A stretch of DNA of 64,000 nt, taken from NCBI RefSeq assembly GCF_026153515.1, contig NZ_CP110644.1, positions 2,633,501-2,697,500 on the forward strand, in the 5' to 3' direction. Made by a program: the position numbers and the translations under genes. This DNA comes from Pseudomonas sp. KU26590 (lineage in GTDB: Bacteria; Pseudomonadota; Gammaproteobacteria; Pseudomonadales; Pseudomonadaceae). Below are positions 26,890 through 36,158 of this stretch, in pieces; positions within the stretch are counted from its first letter, which is position 1, and the number at the start of each line of letters is the position of its first letter. The notes below the pieces were generated by a model. The model had not been told where the DNA came from. It did no database searches and worked only from the letters and a program-made list of their open reading frames with translations.

Positions 26890-27218
26890 TGTGCGGGGGC
26901 TCTGAGTGGGGAGTGAATGGATCGCGTCGCTCCAGCCGATTGCACTAGAGCGGTGCACAAACGGGGAGCAAGTATAAAGGCCCGCGCCAGTGTGGGCGAC
27001 AGGCCGGGACCGGTTTTTCCGGGTTTTTCGCGAAATTTTTCGACCGTTAGTCCCGTGCCGCGGACTAATCTGCGGAGGGTGGCTTGAAAGGTGGCGCGGT
27101 CGACTCCACTTGTAGTCCCATCACTTTCTTCTATGTACGTCTTTTCCCTGGCGGGATCAGTCGTCCGTGCTCATTGCGTTGCTGCAGAATCTGGCAGTAG
27201 CCCGTCCAGAGGTACGTT
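26890..27218. promoter_or_regulatory. tyrB-uvrB divergent promoter region with inverted repeat
   Basis: A 329-bp gap. It holds a perfect 7-bp inverted repeat TTAGTCC/GGACTAA at 27047-27068 (8-base spacer) and the palindrome TTTCGCGAAA at 27026-27035. No LexA-type CTGT-N8-ACAG site is seen before uvrB. No REP and no small gene are apparent. Confidence 0.45.
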
Positions 27219-29234
27219 ATGTCCGAGTTTCAGCTCGTTACCCGTTTTGAGCCGGCCGGCGATCAACCAGAAGCGATTCGTCAGCTGGTTGAAGGCATCG
27301 ACGCCGGGCTGTCGCACCAGACCCTGCTCGGTGTCACCGGTTCGGGCAAGACGTTCAGCATCGCCAACGTCATTCAGCAGGTGCAGCGCCCGACCCTGGT
27401 GCTGGCGCCGAACAAAACCCTGGCCGCCCAACTGTACGGCGAGTTCAAGGCGTTCTTCCCGAACAACTCGGTCGAGTACTTCGTTTCCTACTACGACTAC
27501 TATCAGCCCGAAGCCTATGTGCCGTCGTCGGACACCTTCATCGAGAAGGACGCGTCGATCAACGACCACATCGAGCAGATGCGCCTGTCCGCGACCAAAG
27601 CGTTGCTGGAGCGCAAGGACTCGATCATCGTCACCACGGTGTCCTGCATCTACGGTCTGGGCAGTCCGGAGACCTACCTGCGCATGGTGTTGCACGTGGA
27701 TCGCGGCGACAAGCTCGATCAGCGCGCCTTGCTGCGCCGTCTGGCCGACCTGCAATACACCCGCAACGACATGGATTTCGCCCGGGCGACCTTCCGGGTG
27801 CGCGGCGACGTGATTGACGTCTACCCGGCGGAGTCGGACCTGGAAGCCATCCGCATCGAGTTGTTCGACGACGAAGTCGAGAGCCTCTCTGCCTTCGATC
27901 CGCTGACCGGCGAAGTCATCCGCAAGCTGCCGCGCTTCACCTTCTACCCGAAGAGCCACTACGTGACCCCGCGCGAAACGCTGCTGGACGCGATGGAAGG
28001 CATCAAGGTCGAGCTGCAGGAGCGCCTGGAATACTTGCGCGGCGCCAACAAGCTTGTGGAAGCGCAACGTCTGGAGCAACGCACCCGTTTCGACCTGGAG
28101 ATGATCCTCGAGCTGGGTTACTGCAACGGCATCGAAAACTACTCGCGCTATCTGTCCGGGCGTCCGTCCGGCGCGCCGCCGCCGACGCTCTACGACTACC
28201 TGCCCGCTGACGCTTTGCTGGTGATCGATGAATCCCACGTCAGCGTGCCCCAGGTCGGCGCCATGTATAAGGGCGACCGTTCGCGTAAAGAAACACTGGT
28301 GGAGTACGGTTTCCGGCTGCCATCGGCGCTGGACAACCGGCCGATGCGTTTCGATGAGTGGGAAAACGTCAGCCCGCAGACCATTTTCGTGTCAGCGACG
28401 CCGGGTAACTACGAGGCCGAACACGCGGGTCGCATCGTCGAGCAGGTGGTACGGCCGACCGGTCTGGTCGATCCGCAGATCGAGATCCGTCCGGCGCTGA
28501 CCCAGGTCGACGACTTGCTCTCCGAGATCCACAAGCGCGTGGCGATCGAGGAACGGGTGCTGGTGACAACGCTGACCAAGCGCATGTCCGAAGACCTCAC
28601 CGATTACCTGGCCGACCACGGCGTGCGCGTGCGTTATCTGCACTCGGACATCGATACCGTCGAGCGCGTCGAGATCATCCGCGACCTGCGTCTGGGCACC
28701 TTCGACGTGCTGGTGGGGATCAACCTGCTGCGCGAAGGCCTGGACATGCCGGAAGTGTCGCTTGTGGCGATTCTCGATGCCGACAAGGAAGGCTTCCTGC
28801 GTTCCGAGCGTTCGCTGATCCAGACCATCGGCCGCGCCGCACGTAACCTCAACGGCCGGGCGATCCTGTACGCCGACCGCATCACCGGCTCCATGGAGCG
28901 CGCGATTGGCGAAACCGATCGCCGTCGCGAGAAGCAGATTGCCTTCAACCTGGCCAACGGCATCACGCCGAGAAGCGTGATCAAGGACGTCGCCGACATC
29001 ATGGAAGGCGCCACCGTGCCCGGTTCGCGCAGCAAGAAGCGCAAGGGCATGGCCAAAGCCGCCGAGGAGAACGCCAAGTACGAAGCCGAGCTGCGCTCGC
29101 CGAGCGAAATCACCAAACGCATCCGTCAGCTGGAAGAGAAGATGTACCAACTGGCCCGCGACCTGGAGTTCGAAGCCGCGGCACAGATGCGCGACGAGAT
29201 CGGCAAGCTGCGCGAGCGGTTGCTGGCGGTTTGA
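27219..29234 (+). CDS. uvrB: Excinuclease ABC subunit B (UvrB)
   Basis: A 671-residue UvrB, the damage-verifying helicase-like subunit of nucleotide excision repair. Walker [10 protein letters not shown] is near residue 40, the damage-probing beta-hairpin [12 protein letters not shown] near 92-103, helicase motif VIDESHVS near 337, and the C-terminal UvrC-binding helix pair ([19 protein letters not shown]) near 630-650. Length and motif order are standard. AGAGG precedes the ATG. Confidence 0.97.
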   Translation: MSEFQLVTRFEPAGDQPEAIRQLVEGIDAGLSHQTLLGVTGSGKTFSIANVIQQVQRPTLVLAPNKTLAAQLYGEFKAFFPNNSVEYFVSYYDYYQPEAYVPSSDTFIEKDASINDHIEQMRLSATKALLERKDSIIVTTVSCIYGLGSPETYLRMVLHVDRGDKLDQRALLRRLADLQYTRNDMDFARATFRVRGDVIDVYPAESDLEAIRIELFDDEVESLSAFDPLTGEVIRKLPRFTFYPKSHYVTPRETLLDAMEGIKVELQERLEYLRGANKLVEAQRLEQRTRFDLEMILELGYCNGIENYSRYLSGRPSGAPPPTLYDYLPADALLVIDESHVSVPQVGAMYKGDRSRKETLVEYGFRLPSALDNRPMRFDEWENVSPQTIFVSATPGNYEAEHAGRIVEQVVRPTGLVDPQIEIRPALTQVDDLLSEIHKRVAIEERVLVTTLTKRMSEDLTDYLADHGVRVRYLHSDIDTVERVEIIRDLRLGTFDVLVGINLLREGLDMPEVSLVAILDADKEGFLRSERSLIQTIGRAARNLNGRAILYADRITGSMERAIGETDRRREKQIAFNLANGITPRSVIKDVADIMEGATVPGSRSKKRKGMAKAAEENAKYEAELRSPSEITKRIRQLEEKMYQLARDLEFEAAAQMRDEIGKLRERLLAV

Positions 29235-29294
29235 TGCCGCGAGAACGCGCGGACTGTCGTGATGGCGCAGACTGTCGTCACGGCGCCATTCAAT

Positions 29295-29456
29295 CCGTAG
29301 GAGCCGGCTTGCTGGCGAACGCGTTCTAGCCGTCACCCACCCGGCGACTGACACACAGCATTCGCCAGCAAGCCGGCTCCTTGGAGATTGCATTGATTCA
29401 AATCACCAAGGAGGTGGGCGGCCTGACGCTTTCGCGGGCAAGCGCGCTCCTACAGA
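29295..29456. repeat. REPIN (family ii) plus a single family-iii REP
   Basis: An inverted gccggcttgctggc pair at 29295-29385, followed by a lone gcgggcaagcgcgctccta at 29433-29453. They lie between the convergent uvrB and efflux genes. The gap 29235-29478 holds nothing else recognised apart from two imperfect direct repeats (gactgtcgt...ggcgc) just after uvrB. Confidence 0.8.
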
Positions 29457-29478
29457 CCGGTGCCAGACCGCTGATTAA

Positions 29479-31029
29479 TCAATGTGCCGCGCCACTCTTG
29501 ACCCCCGACGGCAACTTCTTCGTCAGCAACACCGCCAGCATGCTGACCCCCAGCGCAATGCCGACAAAATGAAACGCGTCGTTGTAGGCCATGATCGCCG
29601 CCTGTTGATGGGCGATCTCGCTGAGCTTGCCCAACGCCGCCGTTTCACTGCCCAGCCGGTCGGTGAGCATTGCCATGCGTTCGGCCACTTGCGGGTTGGC
29701 GGGGGAGATCGATTCGCGCAAATAGTCGAAGTAGGTCTTGGTCCGCGCATCCAGCAACGTCGCCAGCAGCGCAATGCCGATGGCGCCGCCCAGGTTGCGC
29801 AGAATGTTGAACAGGCTCGACGCCGACCCTGCATCCTGGGGCTGAATGAATGCCGTCGCGATCAGGGAAATGGTCACCATGATCAGTGGCTGACCCAGCG
29901 CCCGCACGATCTGAATCTGATTGAACTGCGGCCCGGCGAAGTCCGGATTGAGCACGCCGGAAGAAAAGCTCGCCAGCCCGAACAAACCAAACCCCAGCGT
30001 ACACAGCAGCTTTGGCGAAATAATCTTCATCAGCTGCGGCACCAGCGGAATCAGAAACAGCTGAGGCACGCCCATCCACATGATCACCTCGCCGATCTGC
30101 TGCGCGTTGTAGCCCTGAATCTGCGCCAGGTACAGCGGCAGCAAGTAGATCGAGCCATACAAGCCGACCCCCATGCCGACGCTGGAAATACTCGACAGCC
30201 CGAAATTGCGGTTGCCGAGGATGCCCAGATTGATCAGCGGTTTCGCCTTGGACAGCTGAATGATCACAAAGCTGATCAGGCTCACCAGCGCAATACTACC
30301 CAGGCCGACGATCAGGTTCGATTCCAGCCAGTCCTTGCGATGCCCCTCTTCAAGAAACACCTGCAAGCAGCCCAGCCCGACACCCAGGGTGACGATGCCG
30401 GCGTAGTCGGTGCTCTTGAGCAATTCCCAGTGCGGCGCCTTTTTCTCCAGGCCGTACAGCAGGCCGCCGATCATCACCAACCCCGGCGGGATGTTGATGT
30501 AAAAGATGTATTCCCAGCCAAAATTCTCAGTCAGCCAGCCGCCCAGGGTCGGGCCGATGGAAGGGGCGAAGGTGGCGGTCATGGCAAACAGCGCCATGCC
30601 CTTGGCCCGGTGATGCTCCGGCAGTTTGATCAAGGTCAGGGTGAACGCCAGCGGGATCAGCGCGCCGCCGGTGAAGCCCTGCAGGGCGCGGAAGACGATC
30701 ATGCTTTCCAGGCTCCAGGCCATGGAGCAGAGCAGGGACGACAGCAGAAACCCCACCGACACCCAAACCGCCAGACGCCGCGCCGAGAGCAACTGCACCA
30801 GCCAGGCCGTCAGCGGAATCATGATGATTTCCGCCACCAGATACGAGGTGGAAATCCACGAGCCTTCTTCCAGCGTCGCCGACAGCGCGCCCTGAATGTC
30901 CTTGAGCGACGAGTTGGTGATCTGAATGTCGAGCACGGCCATGAACGCGCCGAGCATGACGCTCATCACGGCAATCCAGTCGCGCCGGGTCGGTTCGCCG
31001 ACCGGGCGGATCAGCTCGTCACCGGCCAC
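29479..31029 (-). CDS. EmrB-like DHA2 multidrug efflux transporter
   Basis: A 516-residue inner-membrane MFS exporter with 14 predicted helices. It has the TM1 motif LGAFMAVLDIQITNSSL and the second motif QGFTGGALIPLAF. It pairs with the membrane-fusion protein encoded just upstream to export toxic compounds. The start is a GTG at 31029 that overlaps the end of the upstream gene by 11 bp, with no clear ribosome site, so translation is probably coupled. Confidence 0.9.
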   Translation of the reverse strand: MAGDELIRPVGEPTRRDWIAVMSVMLGAFMAVLDIQITNSSLKDIQGALSATLEEGSWISTSYLVAEIIMIPLTAWLVQLLSARRLAVWVSVGFLLSSLLCSMAWSLESMIVFRALQGFTGGALIPLAFTLTLIKLPEHHRAKGMALFAMTATFAPSIGPTLGGWLTENFGWEYIFYINIPPGLVMIGGLLYGLEKKAPHWELLKSTDYAGIVTLGVGLGCLQVFLEEGHRKDWLESNLIVGLGSIALVSLISFVIIQLSKAKPLINLGILGNRNFGLSSISSVGMGVGLYGSIYLLPLYLAQIQGYNAQQIGEVIMWMGVPQLFLIPLVPQLMKIISPKLLCTLGFGLFGLASFSSGVLNPDFAGPQFNQIQIVRALGQPLIMVTISLIATAFIQPQDAGSASSLFNILRNLGGAIGIALLATLLDARTKTYFDYLRESISPANPQVAERMAMLTDRLGSETAALGKLSEIAHQQAAIMAYNDAFHFVGIALGVSMLAVLLTKKLPSGVKSGAAH

Positions 31030-32074
31030 GTTGCGGGTCGTTCGCTGGCCGGATATCGACCGAAACGGTCACCGACATGCCCGGGCGAATCTTGCCGTGC
31101 AGCGGGTTGTCCGGTGCGAAGGTGAGCTTGACCGGGATGCGCTGCACGACCTTGGTGAAGTTGCCGGTGGCGTTGTCCGGCGGCAGCAGGCTGAACTGCG
31201 CACCGGAGGCGGCAAACAGGCTGTCGACGCGGCCGTCGATGGGCGTGCCGGGAAAGCTGTCGAACGTCAACTGGGCAACCTGACCGATCTCCATGTGCTC
31301 GATCTGGGTTTCCTTGAAATTGGCCTGCACCCAAATGTCTTCATCGGGGACGATGGACAGCAGATAAGCGCCGGCCTGAACGAACTGACCATTGCGCGCC
31401 GCCCGCTGGCCGACCAGCCCGCTGAGGGGCGAATGGATTTCGGTTCGCTGCACATTGATCTGCGCCTGGGCCAGGTCGGCGCGTGCGGTGGCGATCTGCG
31501 CGTCGAGGCGCTTGATCTCGGCGTTCAGCGCGTTGACCTGCTGGCGCTGACTCTGGGCGTCGGCCTGGGCCTTGGTGACCTGGGAGCGGGCGACGTTGCT
31601 GTCGGCGGTCATGGTGGTGACCTGGGCTTCCGAAACGAAACCCGGGGTGCGCAGCTTTTGCAGTCGTGCCAGGTCCAGTTGCGTGCGCCCAAGGGTCGCC
31701 TGATTCGCTTGCACCTGCGCATCGCTGGCGGCGATCAGGCTCGACTGCTGGGTCAGACGGCTCTGGGCTTGCAGGCGCTCCGCCTCGCGGGTGGCCAGGG
31801 TCGCCTGGGCACGGTCGATGGCCAGGCGGAAATCATCCGGCTCAAGCCGCACCAGCAACTGGCCTTTTTCCACGTGCTGGTTGTCCTGCACCAACACCTC
31901 GTTGATCCGCGCGCCAAGCTGGCTGGACACCCGGGTGATTTCACCCTGCACGTAGGCGTTGTCGGTGGACTCGTGAAAGCGTCCTTTCAGGTACCACTGG
32001 GCGAAGAAGGCGAGGGCGATCAGCAGGACCACCACGAAGAAAATGAACAGGCGGCGCTTGAGTTGGGCGGGCAT
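31019..32074 (-). CDS. EmrA/HlyD-family membrane fusion protein
   Basis: A 351-residue periplasmic adaptor. One N-terminal membrane helix (about residues 9-26) is followed by a biotinyl-lipoyl-like half (AYVQGEITRVSSQLGARI), a long coiled coil (about 90-200), and the barrel part with TEIHSPLSGLVGQRAARNG. It bridges the EmrB-like pump to an outer-membrane channel not encoded here. First gene of the two-gene efflux unit, divergent from gltX. Confidence 0.9.
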   Translation of the reverse strand: MPAQLKRRLFIFFVVVLLIALAFFAQWYLKGRFHESTDNAYVQGEITRVSSQLGARINEVLVQDNQHVEKGQLLVRLEPDDFRLAIDRAQATLATREAERLQAQSRLTQQSSLIAASDAQVQANQATLGRTQLDLARLQKLRTPGFVSEAQVTTMTADSNVARSQVTKAQADAQSQRQQVNALNAEIKRLDAQIATARADLAQAQINVQRTEIHSPLSGLVGQRAARNGQFVQAGAYLLSIVPDEDIWVQANFKETQIEHMEIGQVAQLTFDSFPGTPIDGRVDSLFAASGAQFSLLPPDNATGNFTKVVQRIPVKLTFAPDNPLHGKIRPGMSVTVSVDIRPANDPQRGR

Positions 32075-32331
32075 GGGCGTTCTGAATTATTGGAATGTAA
32101 GCAAACTTATCAGGGTTGGCGGTCTGGCACCTAGCCATCGTCGCGATCATGACCGCCACTGATGGCGAGCTATTCGTTTTAACACGCGTCGGTACGTGTG
32201 CCGGGCGGCGAGGGCGGGGCCGCCTGTCCTGCCATCACCACGATTCTGCGGTCCATCAAGCGCCGGCGCTGGAGCCGCGCAGGCCGCGCCTGTTAACATT
32301 CGCGGCTTGTTCGACCTATCCGGGATTTTCC

Positions 32332-33813
32332 ATGACCACCGTTCGCACCCGCATCGCGCCATCGCCCACCGGCGACCCCCACGTTGGCACGGCCTACATC
32401 GCGCTGTTCAACTATTGCTTCGCCAAGCAGCATGGCGGCGAATTCATCCTGCGCATTGAAGACACCGATCAACTGCGCTCGACCCGCGAGTCCGAACAAC
32501 AGATTTTCGACGCCCTGCGCTGGCTCGGCATCGAGTGGAGCGAAGGCCCCGACGTCGGCGGTCCCCATGGCCCGTATCGCCAGAGCGAGCGCGGCGACAT
32601 CTACAAGAAGTACGTGCAGGAACTGGTCGACGCCGGTCATGCCTTCCCGTGTTTCTGCACCGCTGAAGAGCTCGACCAGATGCGCGCCGAGCAGACCGCC
32701 CGGGGCGAAACCCCTCGCTACGACGGCCGCGCGCTGCTGCTCGCCAAAGAAGAAGTCGAGCGTCGCCTGGCCGCGGGCGAACCCCATGTGATCCGCATGA
32801 AGGTGCCGAGCGAAGGCGTCTGCGTAGTGCCGGACCTCCTGCGTGGCGAAGTCGAAATCCCGTGGGACCGCATGGACATGCAGGTCCTGATGAAGACCGA
32901 CGGCCTGCCGACCTACTTCCTGGCCAACGTCGTCGACGACCACCTGATGGGCATCACCCACGTGCTGCGCGGCGAAGAATGGCTGCCGTCGGCACCCAAG
33001 CTGATCCTGCTCTACGAATATTTCGGCTGGGAAAAACCGGCGCTGTGCTACATGCCGCTGCTGCGTAACCCGGACAAGAGCAAGCTGTCCAAGCGCAAGA
33101 ACCCGACCTCGGTGACGTTCTACGAGCGCATGGGCTTCATGCCGGAAGCGATGCTCAATTACCTGGGACGCATGGGCTGGTCGATGCCCGACGAGCGCGA
33201 GAAGTTCTCGCTGGACGAAATGGTCGAGCACTTCGACCTGACCCGCGTGTCCCTCGGCGGCCCGATTTTCGACATCGAGAAACTCTCGTGGCTAAACGGC
33301 CAATGGCTGCGTGAACTGCCGGTGGAAGAATTCGCCACCCGCGTGCAGAAGTGGGCGTTCAACAGCGACTACATGATGAAGATCGCGCCCCACGTGCAGG
33401 GCCGCGTCGAGACCTTCAGCCAGATCGCACCGCTGGGCGGTTTCTTCTTCGCCGGTGGCGTGACGCCGGACGCCAAGCTGTTCGAGCACAAGAAGCTGTC
33501 GCCGGAGCAGGTGCGTCAGGTCATTCAGCTGATTCTGTGGAAGCTGGAATCCCTGCGTCAGTGGGAGAAGGACAAGATCACCGGTTGCATTCAGGCGGTG
33601 GTCGAGTACCTGGAGCTTAAGCTGCGTGACGCCATGCCGCTGATGTTCGCCGCCATTACCGGTCAGGCGAACTCGGTATCGGTCACCGACGCGATGGAGA
33701 TCCTGGGCCCCGACCTGACCCGTTTCCGTCTGCGCCAGGCGCTGGACATGCTGGGCGGCGTGTCGAAGAAAGAGAACAAAGAGTGGGAAAAGCTGCTCGG
33801 CGCAATTGGCTGA
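32332..33813 (+). CDS. gltX: Glutamyl-tRNA synthetase
   Basis: A 493-residue class-I aminoacyl-tRNA synthetase that charges tRNA-Glu. The HIGH-type motif is [10 protein letters not shown] (residues 10-19) and the KMSKS-type motif is KLSKRKN near residue 250. The start at 32332 gives the canonical [13 protein letters not shown]-terminus; the frame is open 72 codons upstream without support. The tRNA-Glu genes it serves begin about 380 bp downstream, as in other Pseudomonas. Confidence 0.97.
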   Translation: MTTVRTRIAPSPTGDPHVGTAYIALFNYCFAKQHGGEFILRIEDTDQLRSTRESEQQIFDALRWLGIEWSEGPDVGGPHGPYRQSERGDIYKKYVQELVDAGHAFPCFCTAEELDQMRAEQTARGETPRYDGRALLLAKEEVERRLAAGEPHVIRMKVPSEGVCVVPDLLRGEVEIPWDRMDMQVLMKTDGLPTYFLANVVDDHLMGITHVLRGEEWLPSAPKLILLYEYFGWEKPALCYMPLLRNPDKSKLSKRKNPTSVTFYERMGFMPEAMLNYLGRMGWSMPDEREKFSLDEMVEHFDLTRVSLGGPIFDIEKLSWLNGQWLRELPVEEFATRVQKWAFNSDYMMKIAPHVQGRVETFSQIAPLGGFFFAGGVTPDAKLFEHKKLSPEQVRQVIQLILWKLESLRQWEKDKITGCIQAVVEYLELKLRDAMPLMFAAITGQANSVSVTDAMEILGPDLTRFRLRQALDMLGGVSKKENKEWEKLLGAIG

Positions 33814-33831
33814 TTGGCTACCTGAGTCAGC

Positions 33832-33863
33832 CCGGGCCATTGAGCGATGGCCCAATGGCCCGG
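33832..33863 (+). terminator. Perfect 11-bp hairpin after gltX
   Basis: Arms CCGGGCCATTG (33832-33842) and CAATGGCCCGG (33853-33863) pair over 11 bp with a 10-base loop, 19 bp after the gltX stop. There is no strong T-run after it, so it may stabilise the mRNA end as much as terminate. Confidence 0.55.
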
Positions 33864-33938
33864 CGTGAACCGGTTTTCCGGGAGGCGGTAAGTGATTGTT
33901 ATCCCGGAAAATTCTTTTGGAATTGTTTGAAAAAGAGT

Positions 33939-33967
33939 TTGACAGCTTTGTGGGTCGCACTTAATAT
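33939..33967 (+). promoter_or_regulatory. Strong sigma-70 promoter of the tRNA cluster
   Basis: A consensus -35 TTGACA (33939-33944) and near-consensus -10 TAATAT (33962-33967) are separated by exactly 17 bp. A GC-rich discriminator (gcgccccg) follows, typical of stable-RNA promoters under stringent control. The first tRNA begins 64 bp after the -10. Confidence 0.9.
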
Positions 33968-34031
33968 GCGCCCCGTCCACACGGCAACGCAGAAACACGC
34001 GGTAACGCGGCGTTCTACGTAAGTGTATTGT

Positions 34032-34107
34032 GGGGCTTTAGCTCAGCTGGGAGAGCGCCTGCATGGCATGCAGGAGGTCAGCGGTTCGATCCCGCTAAGC
34101 TCCACCA
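34032..34107 (+). tRNA. tRNA-Ala (GGC), copy 1
   Basis: A 76-nt cloverleaf with encoded CCA. The anticodon loop ATGGCAT reads GGC. The D-loop (agctcagctgggagagc) and T-arm (gcggttcgatcccgc) are standard. It is identical to the copy at 34322-34397. Confidence 0.97.
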
Positions 34108-34190
34108 AATTAGAAGCTTCAAGGTTTGCTTTACTGCCTTGAAGTTCGTCCCGCATCGGAACCAGCACCGATGCGGTACGCAAGGGTTAC
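34108..34190 (+). other. Structured spacer between tRNA-Ala and tRNA-Glu
   Basis: The 83-nt spacer holds two perfect stems: CTTCAAGG/CCTTGAAG (34117-34144) and CCGCATCGG/CCGATGCGG (34151-34176). They may guide processing of the precursor or persist as a spacer RNA. Confidence 0.6.
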
Positions 34191-34266
34191 GTCCCCTTCG
34201 TCTAGTGGCCTAGGACACCGCCCTTTCACGGCGGTAACAGGGGTTCGAGTCCCCTAGGGGACGCCA
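34191..34266 (+). tRNA. tRNA-Glu (TTC), copy 1
   Basis: A 76-nt tRNA with encoded CCA. The anticodon loop CTTTCAC reads TTC, and the T-arm is aggggttcgagtcccct. Identical to the copy at 34450-34525. Cognate substrate of GltX, encoded upstream. Confidence 0.97.
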
Positions 34267-34321
34267 GTTTTACCGAGTGAGGCCGTTGTTAGAGCTGATC
34301 TCCGCCGAGAGGCGTAAAGTC

Positions 34322-34397
34322 GGGGCTTTAGCTCAGCTGGGAGAGCGCCTGCATGGCATGCAGGAGGTCAGCGGTTCGATCCCGCTAAGCTCCACCA
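34322..34397 (+). tRNA. tRNA-Ala (GGC), copy 2
   Basis: Identical to 34032-34107. The 55-bp gap before it has no own promoter of note, so the four tRNAs are probably one transcript. Confidence 0.97.
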
Positions 34398-34449
34398 ATT
34401 TCGCCAGGGTTCGTCATTGCGGGACGACGAACCTGACTGAAGGTTTTGC

Positions 34450-34525
34450 GTCCCCTTCGTCTAGTGGCCTAGGACACCGCCCTTTCACGGCGGTAACAGG
34501 GGTTCGAGTCCCCTAGGGGACGCCA
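34450..34525 (+). tRNA. tRNA-Glu (TTC), copy 2
   Basis: Identical to 34191-34266. The spacer before it (34398-34449) contains a bulged 10-bp stem, CAGG-g-TTCGTC with GACGAACCTG (34405-34435), unrelated in sequence to the first spacer. Confidence 0.97.
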
Positions 34526-34547
34526 CGATTTCTCGCTCTGCGAGACC

Positions 34548-34585
34548 AAGGGTCATTCGATTATTGAATGGCCCTTTTGTTTTTC
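34548..34585 (+). terminator. Rho-independent terminator of the tRNA cluster
   Basis: An 11-bp stem AAGGGTCATTC/GAATGGCCCTT (one G-T pair) is followed by ttgttttt, starting 23 bp after the last tRNA. Confidence 0.88.
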
Positions 34586-34680
34586 CGGGGTTTGGTTCCT
34601 GACCCTTTCTCTGTTTATCTCCCTCGTTCATCCCGCTTATCGTTTATCCCAAGGCACCGATACGCCCTTGCCAACGCACA

Positions 34681-34706
34681 TGATGAGGATAATATTATCG
34701 CCATCA
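34681..34706. promoter_or_regulatory. Candidate autoregulatory operator of the TetR gene
   Basis: Nested symmetry: central perfect palindrome GATAATATTATC (34688-34699) inside TGATG...CATCA arms (34681-34685 and 34702-34706). It ends 15 bp before the TetR start codon, a usual place for self-repression. Confidence 0.65.
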
Positions 34707-34720
34707 TCCCGGAGGCGGTC

Positions 34721-35260
34721 ATGAACGACAAAAAAGCACAGACCCGCGAACGTATTCTCACTGCTGCCAGTTCCGCACTGATCGCACGCGGCCCGATCGA
34801 GCCCAGCGTCAACGAAATCATGGGCGCAGCCGGGCTCACGGTGGGTGGCTTTTACGCGCATTTCGACAGCAAGGAAGCGTTGATGCTTGAGGCGTTCAGC
34901 CACCTGCTGGCCGAGCGACGTGAGATGGTCGCCGGCATCGACGATCAATTGCCGGGTGAGGAACGCCGTGCGCTGTTGGCGGCGTTCTACCTGTCGCGCA
35001 GGCACCGAGACGCCCAAGAGCACGCGTGCCCGCTGCCGACGGCGATAGGGGAGATGGCGCGTCTGTCCGATGATTTTCGCAACGCCTTGGCAGAACACGT
35101 CGAACTGATGGTGGCGCAGCTCGCCGCCAGCCCTGAAGAGACCGACAAGACCCTGGCCGATATCGCCTTGATGGTCGGTGGTCTGGCACTCGCCCGAGCC
35201 CTGGGGCCCAGCGAACTGTCGGATCGGGTGCTGAGGGCGGCGAAGTCGGCGGTGCTCTGA
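34721..35260 (+). CDS. TetR-family regulator
   Basis: A 179-residue regulator. The N-terminal helix-turn-helix (about residues 8-54) contains TRERILTAASSALIARG and the recognition part VNEIMGAAGLTVGGFYAHFDSKEAL. The C-terminal ligand domain is unassigned. GGAGG precedes the ATG at 34721. Its place right after the Ala/Glu tRNAs is conserved in Pseudomonas. The target genes are unknown apart from likely self-control through the palindrome just upstream. Confidence 0.9.
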   Translation: MNDKKAQTRERILTAASSALIARGPIEPSVNEIMGAAGLTVGGFYAHFDSKEALMLEAFSHLLAERREMVAGIDDQLPGEERRALLAAFYLSRRHRDAQEHACPLPTAIGEMARLSDDFRNALAEHVELMVAQLAASPEETDKTLADIALMVGGLALARALGPSELSDRVLRAAKSAVL

Positions 35261-35277
35261 GTCGCTCTGGACCCCGT

Positions 35278-35535
35278 GGGAACGGCTTCAGCCGGGAAGA
35301 GGCCAGCGCAGGCACCATCCATTCTGCGGTGTGACATCCGACGTCTTCCCGGCTAAAGCCAGTCCTACGAGATACACGCGGTCCGTCAGTGGGACCGGCA
35401 CCATCCATTCTGCGGCGTGACATCCGACGCCTTCCCGGCTAAAGCCGGTCCTACAGAATGCGCAGCGCTTTCCTGGCTCTAATGGTTCCCGCCGGATCAC
35501 CGCGCATTTGTAGGACCGGCTTCAGCCGGGAAGAG
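35278..35535. repeat. Family-i REP cluster
   Basis: A full REPIN (about 35278-35370), then a shortened repeat in which the left REP is cut (gtgggaccgg directly followed by caccatccattctgcgg; 35393-35456), then a single REP (35510-35533). They fill most of the 382-bp gap 35261-35642; no gene is seen there. Confidence 0.8.
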
Positions 35536-35642
35536 GCCCGCGTGGACACCCGCAGCCTCTGGTCAAGCGAGACCCTCATCCGTTTTTGTCCGATGCTTTT
35601 GGTTACACTGTCCGCGTAATGAATTTGATAGGGCGGGAAGAC

Positions 35643-36083
35643 ATGGTCTGGGATCTGGCAACGCCGTTCGTCATCGATCTGCAGGTGGGCGAGGAGGACA
35701 TTGACGGCCTGGGCCACGCCAACAATGCCGTGTACGTCACTTGGCTTGAACGCTGCGCGTGGCGGCATTCCCAGCAGTTGGGACTGGACCTGACCGAGTA
35801 CCGCCGACTTGACCGGGCTATGGCCGTGGTGCGTCACGAAATCGACTACCTGGCCAGCGCCTATCAGGATGACGAACTGCAACTGGCGACCTGGATCGTC
35901 GACTGGGACCAGCGCCTGAAGATGACCCGGCGCTTCCAGCTCAAACGGCCCAGCGACGGCGTGACGTTGCTGCGCGCGCAAACCACCTTCGTCTGCATCG
36001 AGTTGTCGTCGGGCAAGCCCAAGCGCATGCCGAGCGAATTCATCGACGGATATGCAGCCGGCCTTCACCGCGTTGTGTCCTGA
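35643..36083 (+). CDS. Hotdog-fold acyl-CoA thioesterase
   Basis: A 146-residue 4HBT-type thioesterase that would hydrolyse acyl-CoA or similar thioesters in the cytoplasm. The active-site segment is DGLGHANNAVYVTWLERC (residues about 21-38), followed by the second strand set (RHEIDYLASAYQDDEL) and RAQTTFVCIEL. The start at 35643 gives the usual length; the frame is open 19 codons upstream. The acyl substrate is unknown. Confidence 0.88.
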   Translation: MVWDLATPFVIDLQVGEEDIDGLGHANNAVYVTWLERCAWRHSQQLGLDLTEYRRLDRAMAVVRHEIDYLASAYQDDELQLATWIVDWDQRLKMTRRFQLKRPSDGVTLLRAQTTFVCIELSSGKPKRMPSEFIDGYAAGLHRVVS

Positions 36084-36158
36084 CGTCCGGCGCGCTTAAT
36101 CCGTATCCAATCCGCCGGCCTCTGCGTAAACTGCCTGACTTTTTTTTGAGTGTGACCC

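Noticed and set aside
26890..27218. LexA box before uvrB
   Set aside because: No CTGT-N8-ACAG or close variant was found in the 329-bp gap.
34032..34525. tRNA-associated integrative element
   Set aside because: The tRNA genes are complete, no 3' fragments are duplicated elsewhere in the window, and no integrase is next to them; neighbours are core genes.
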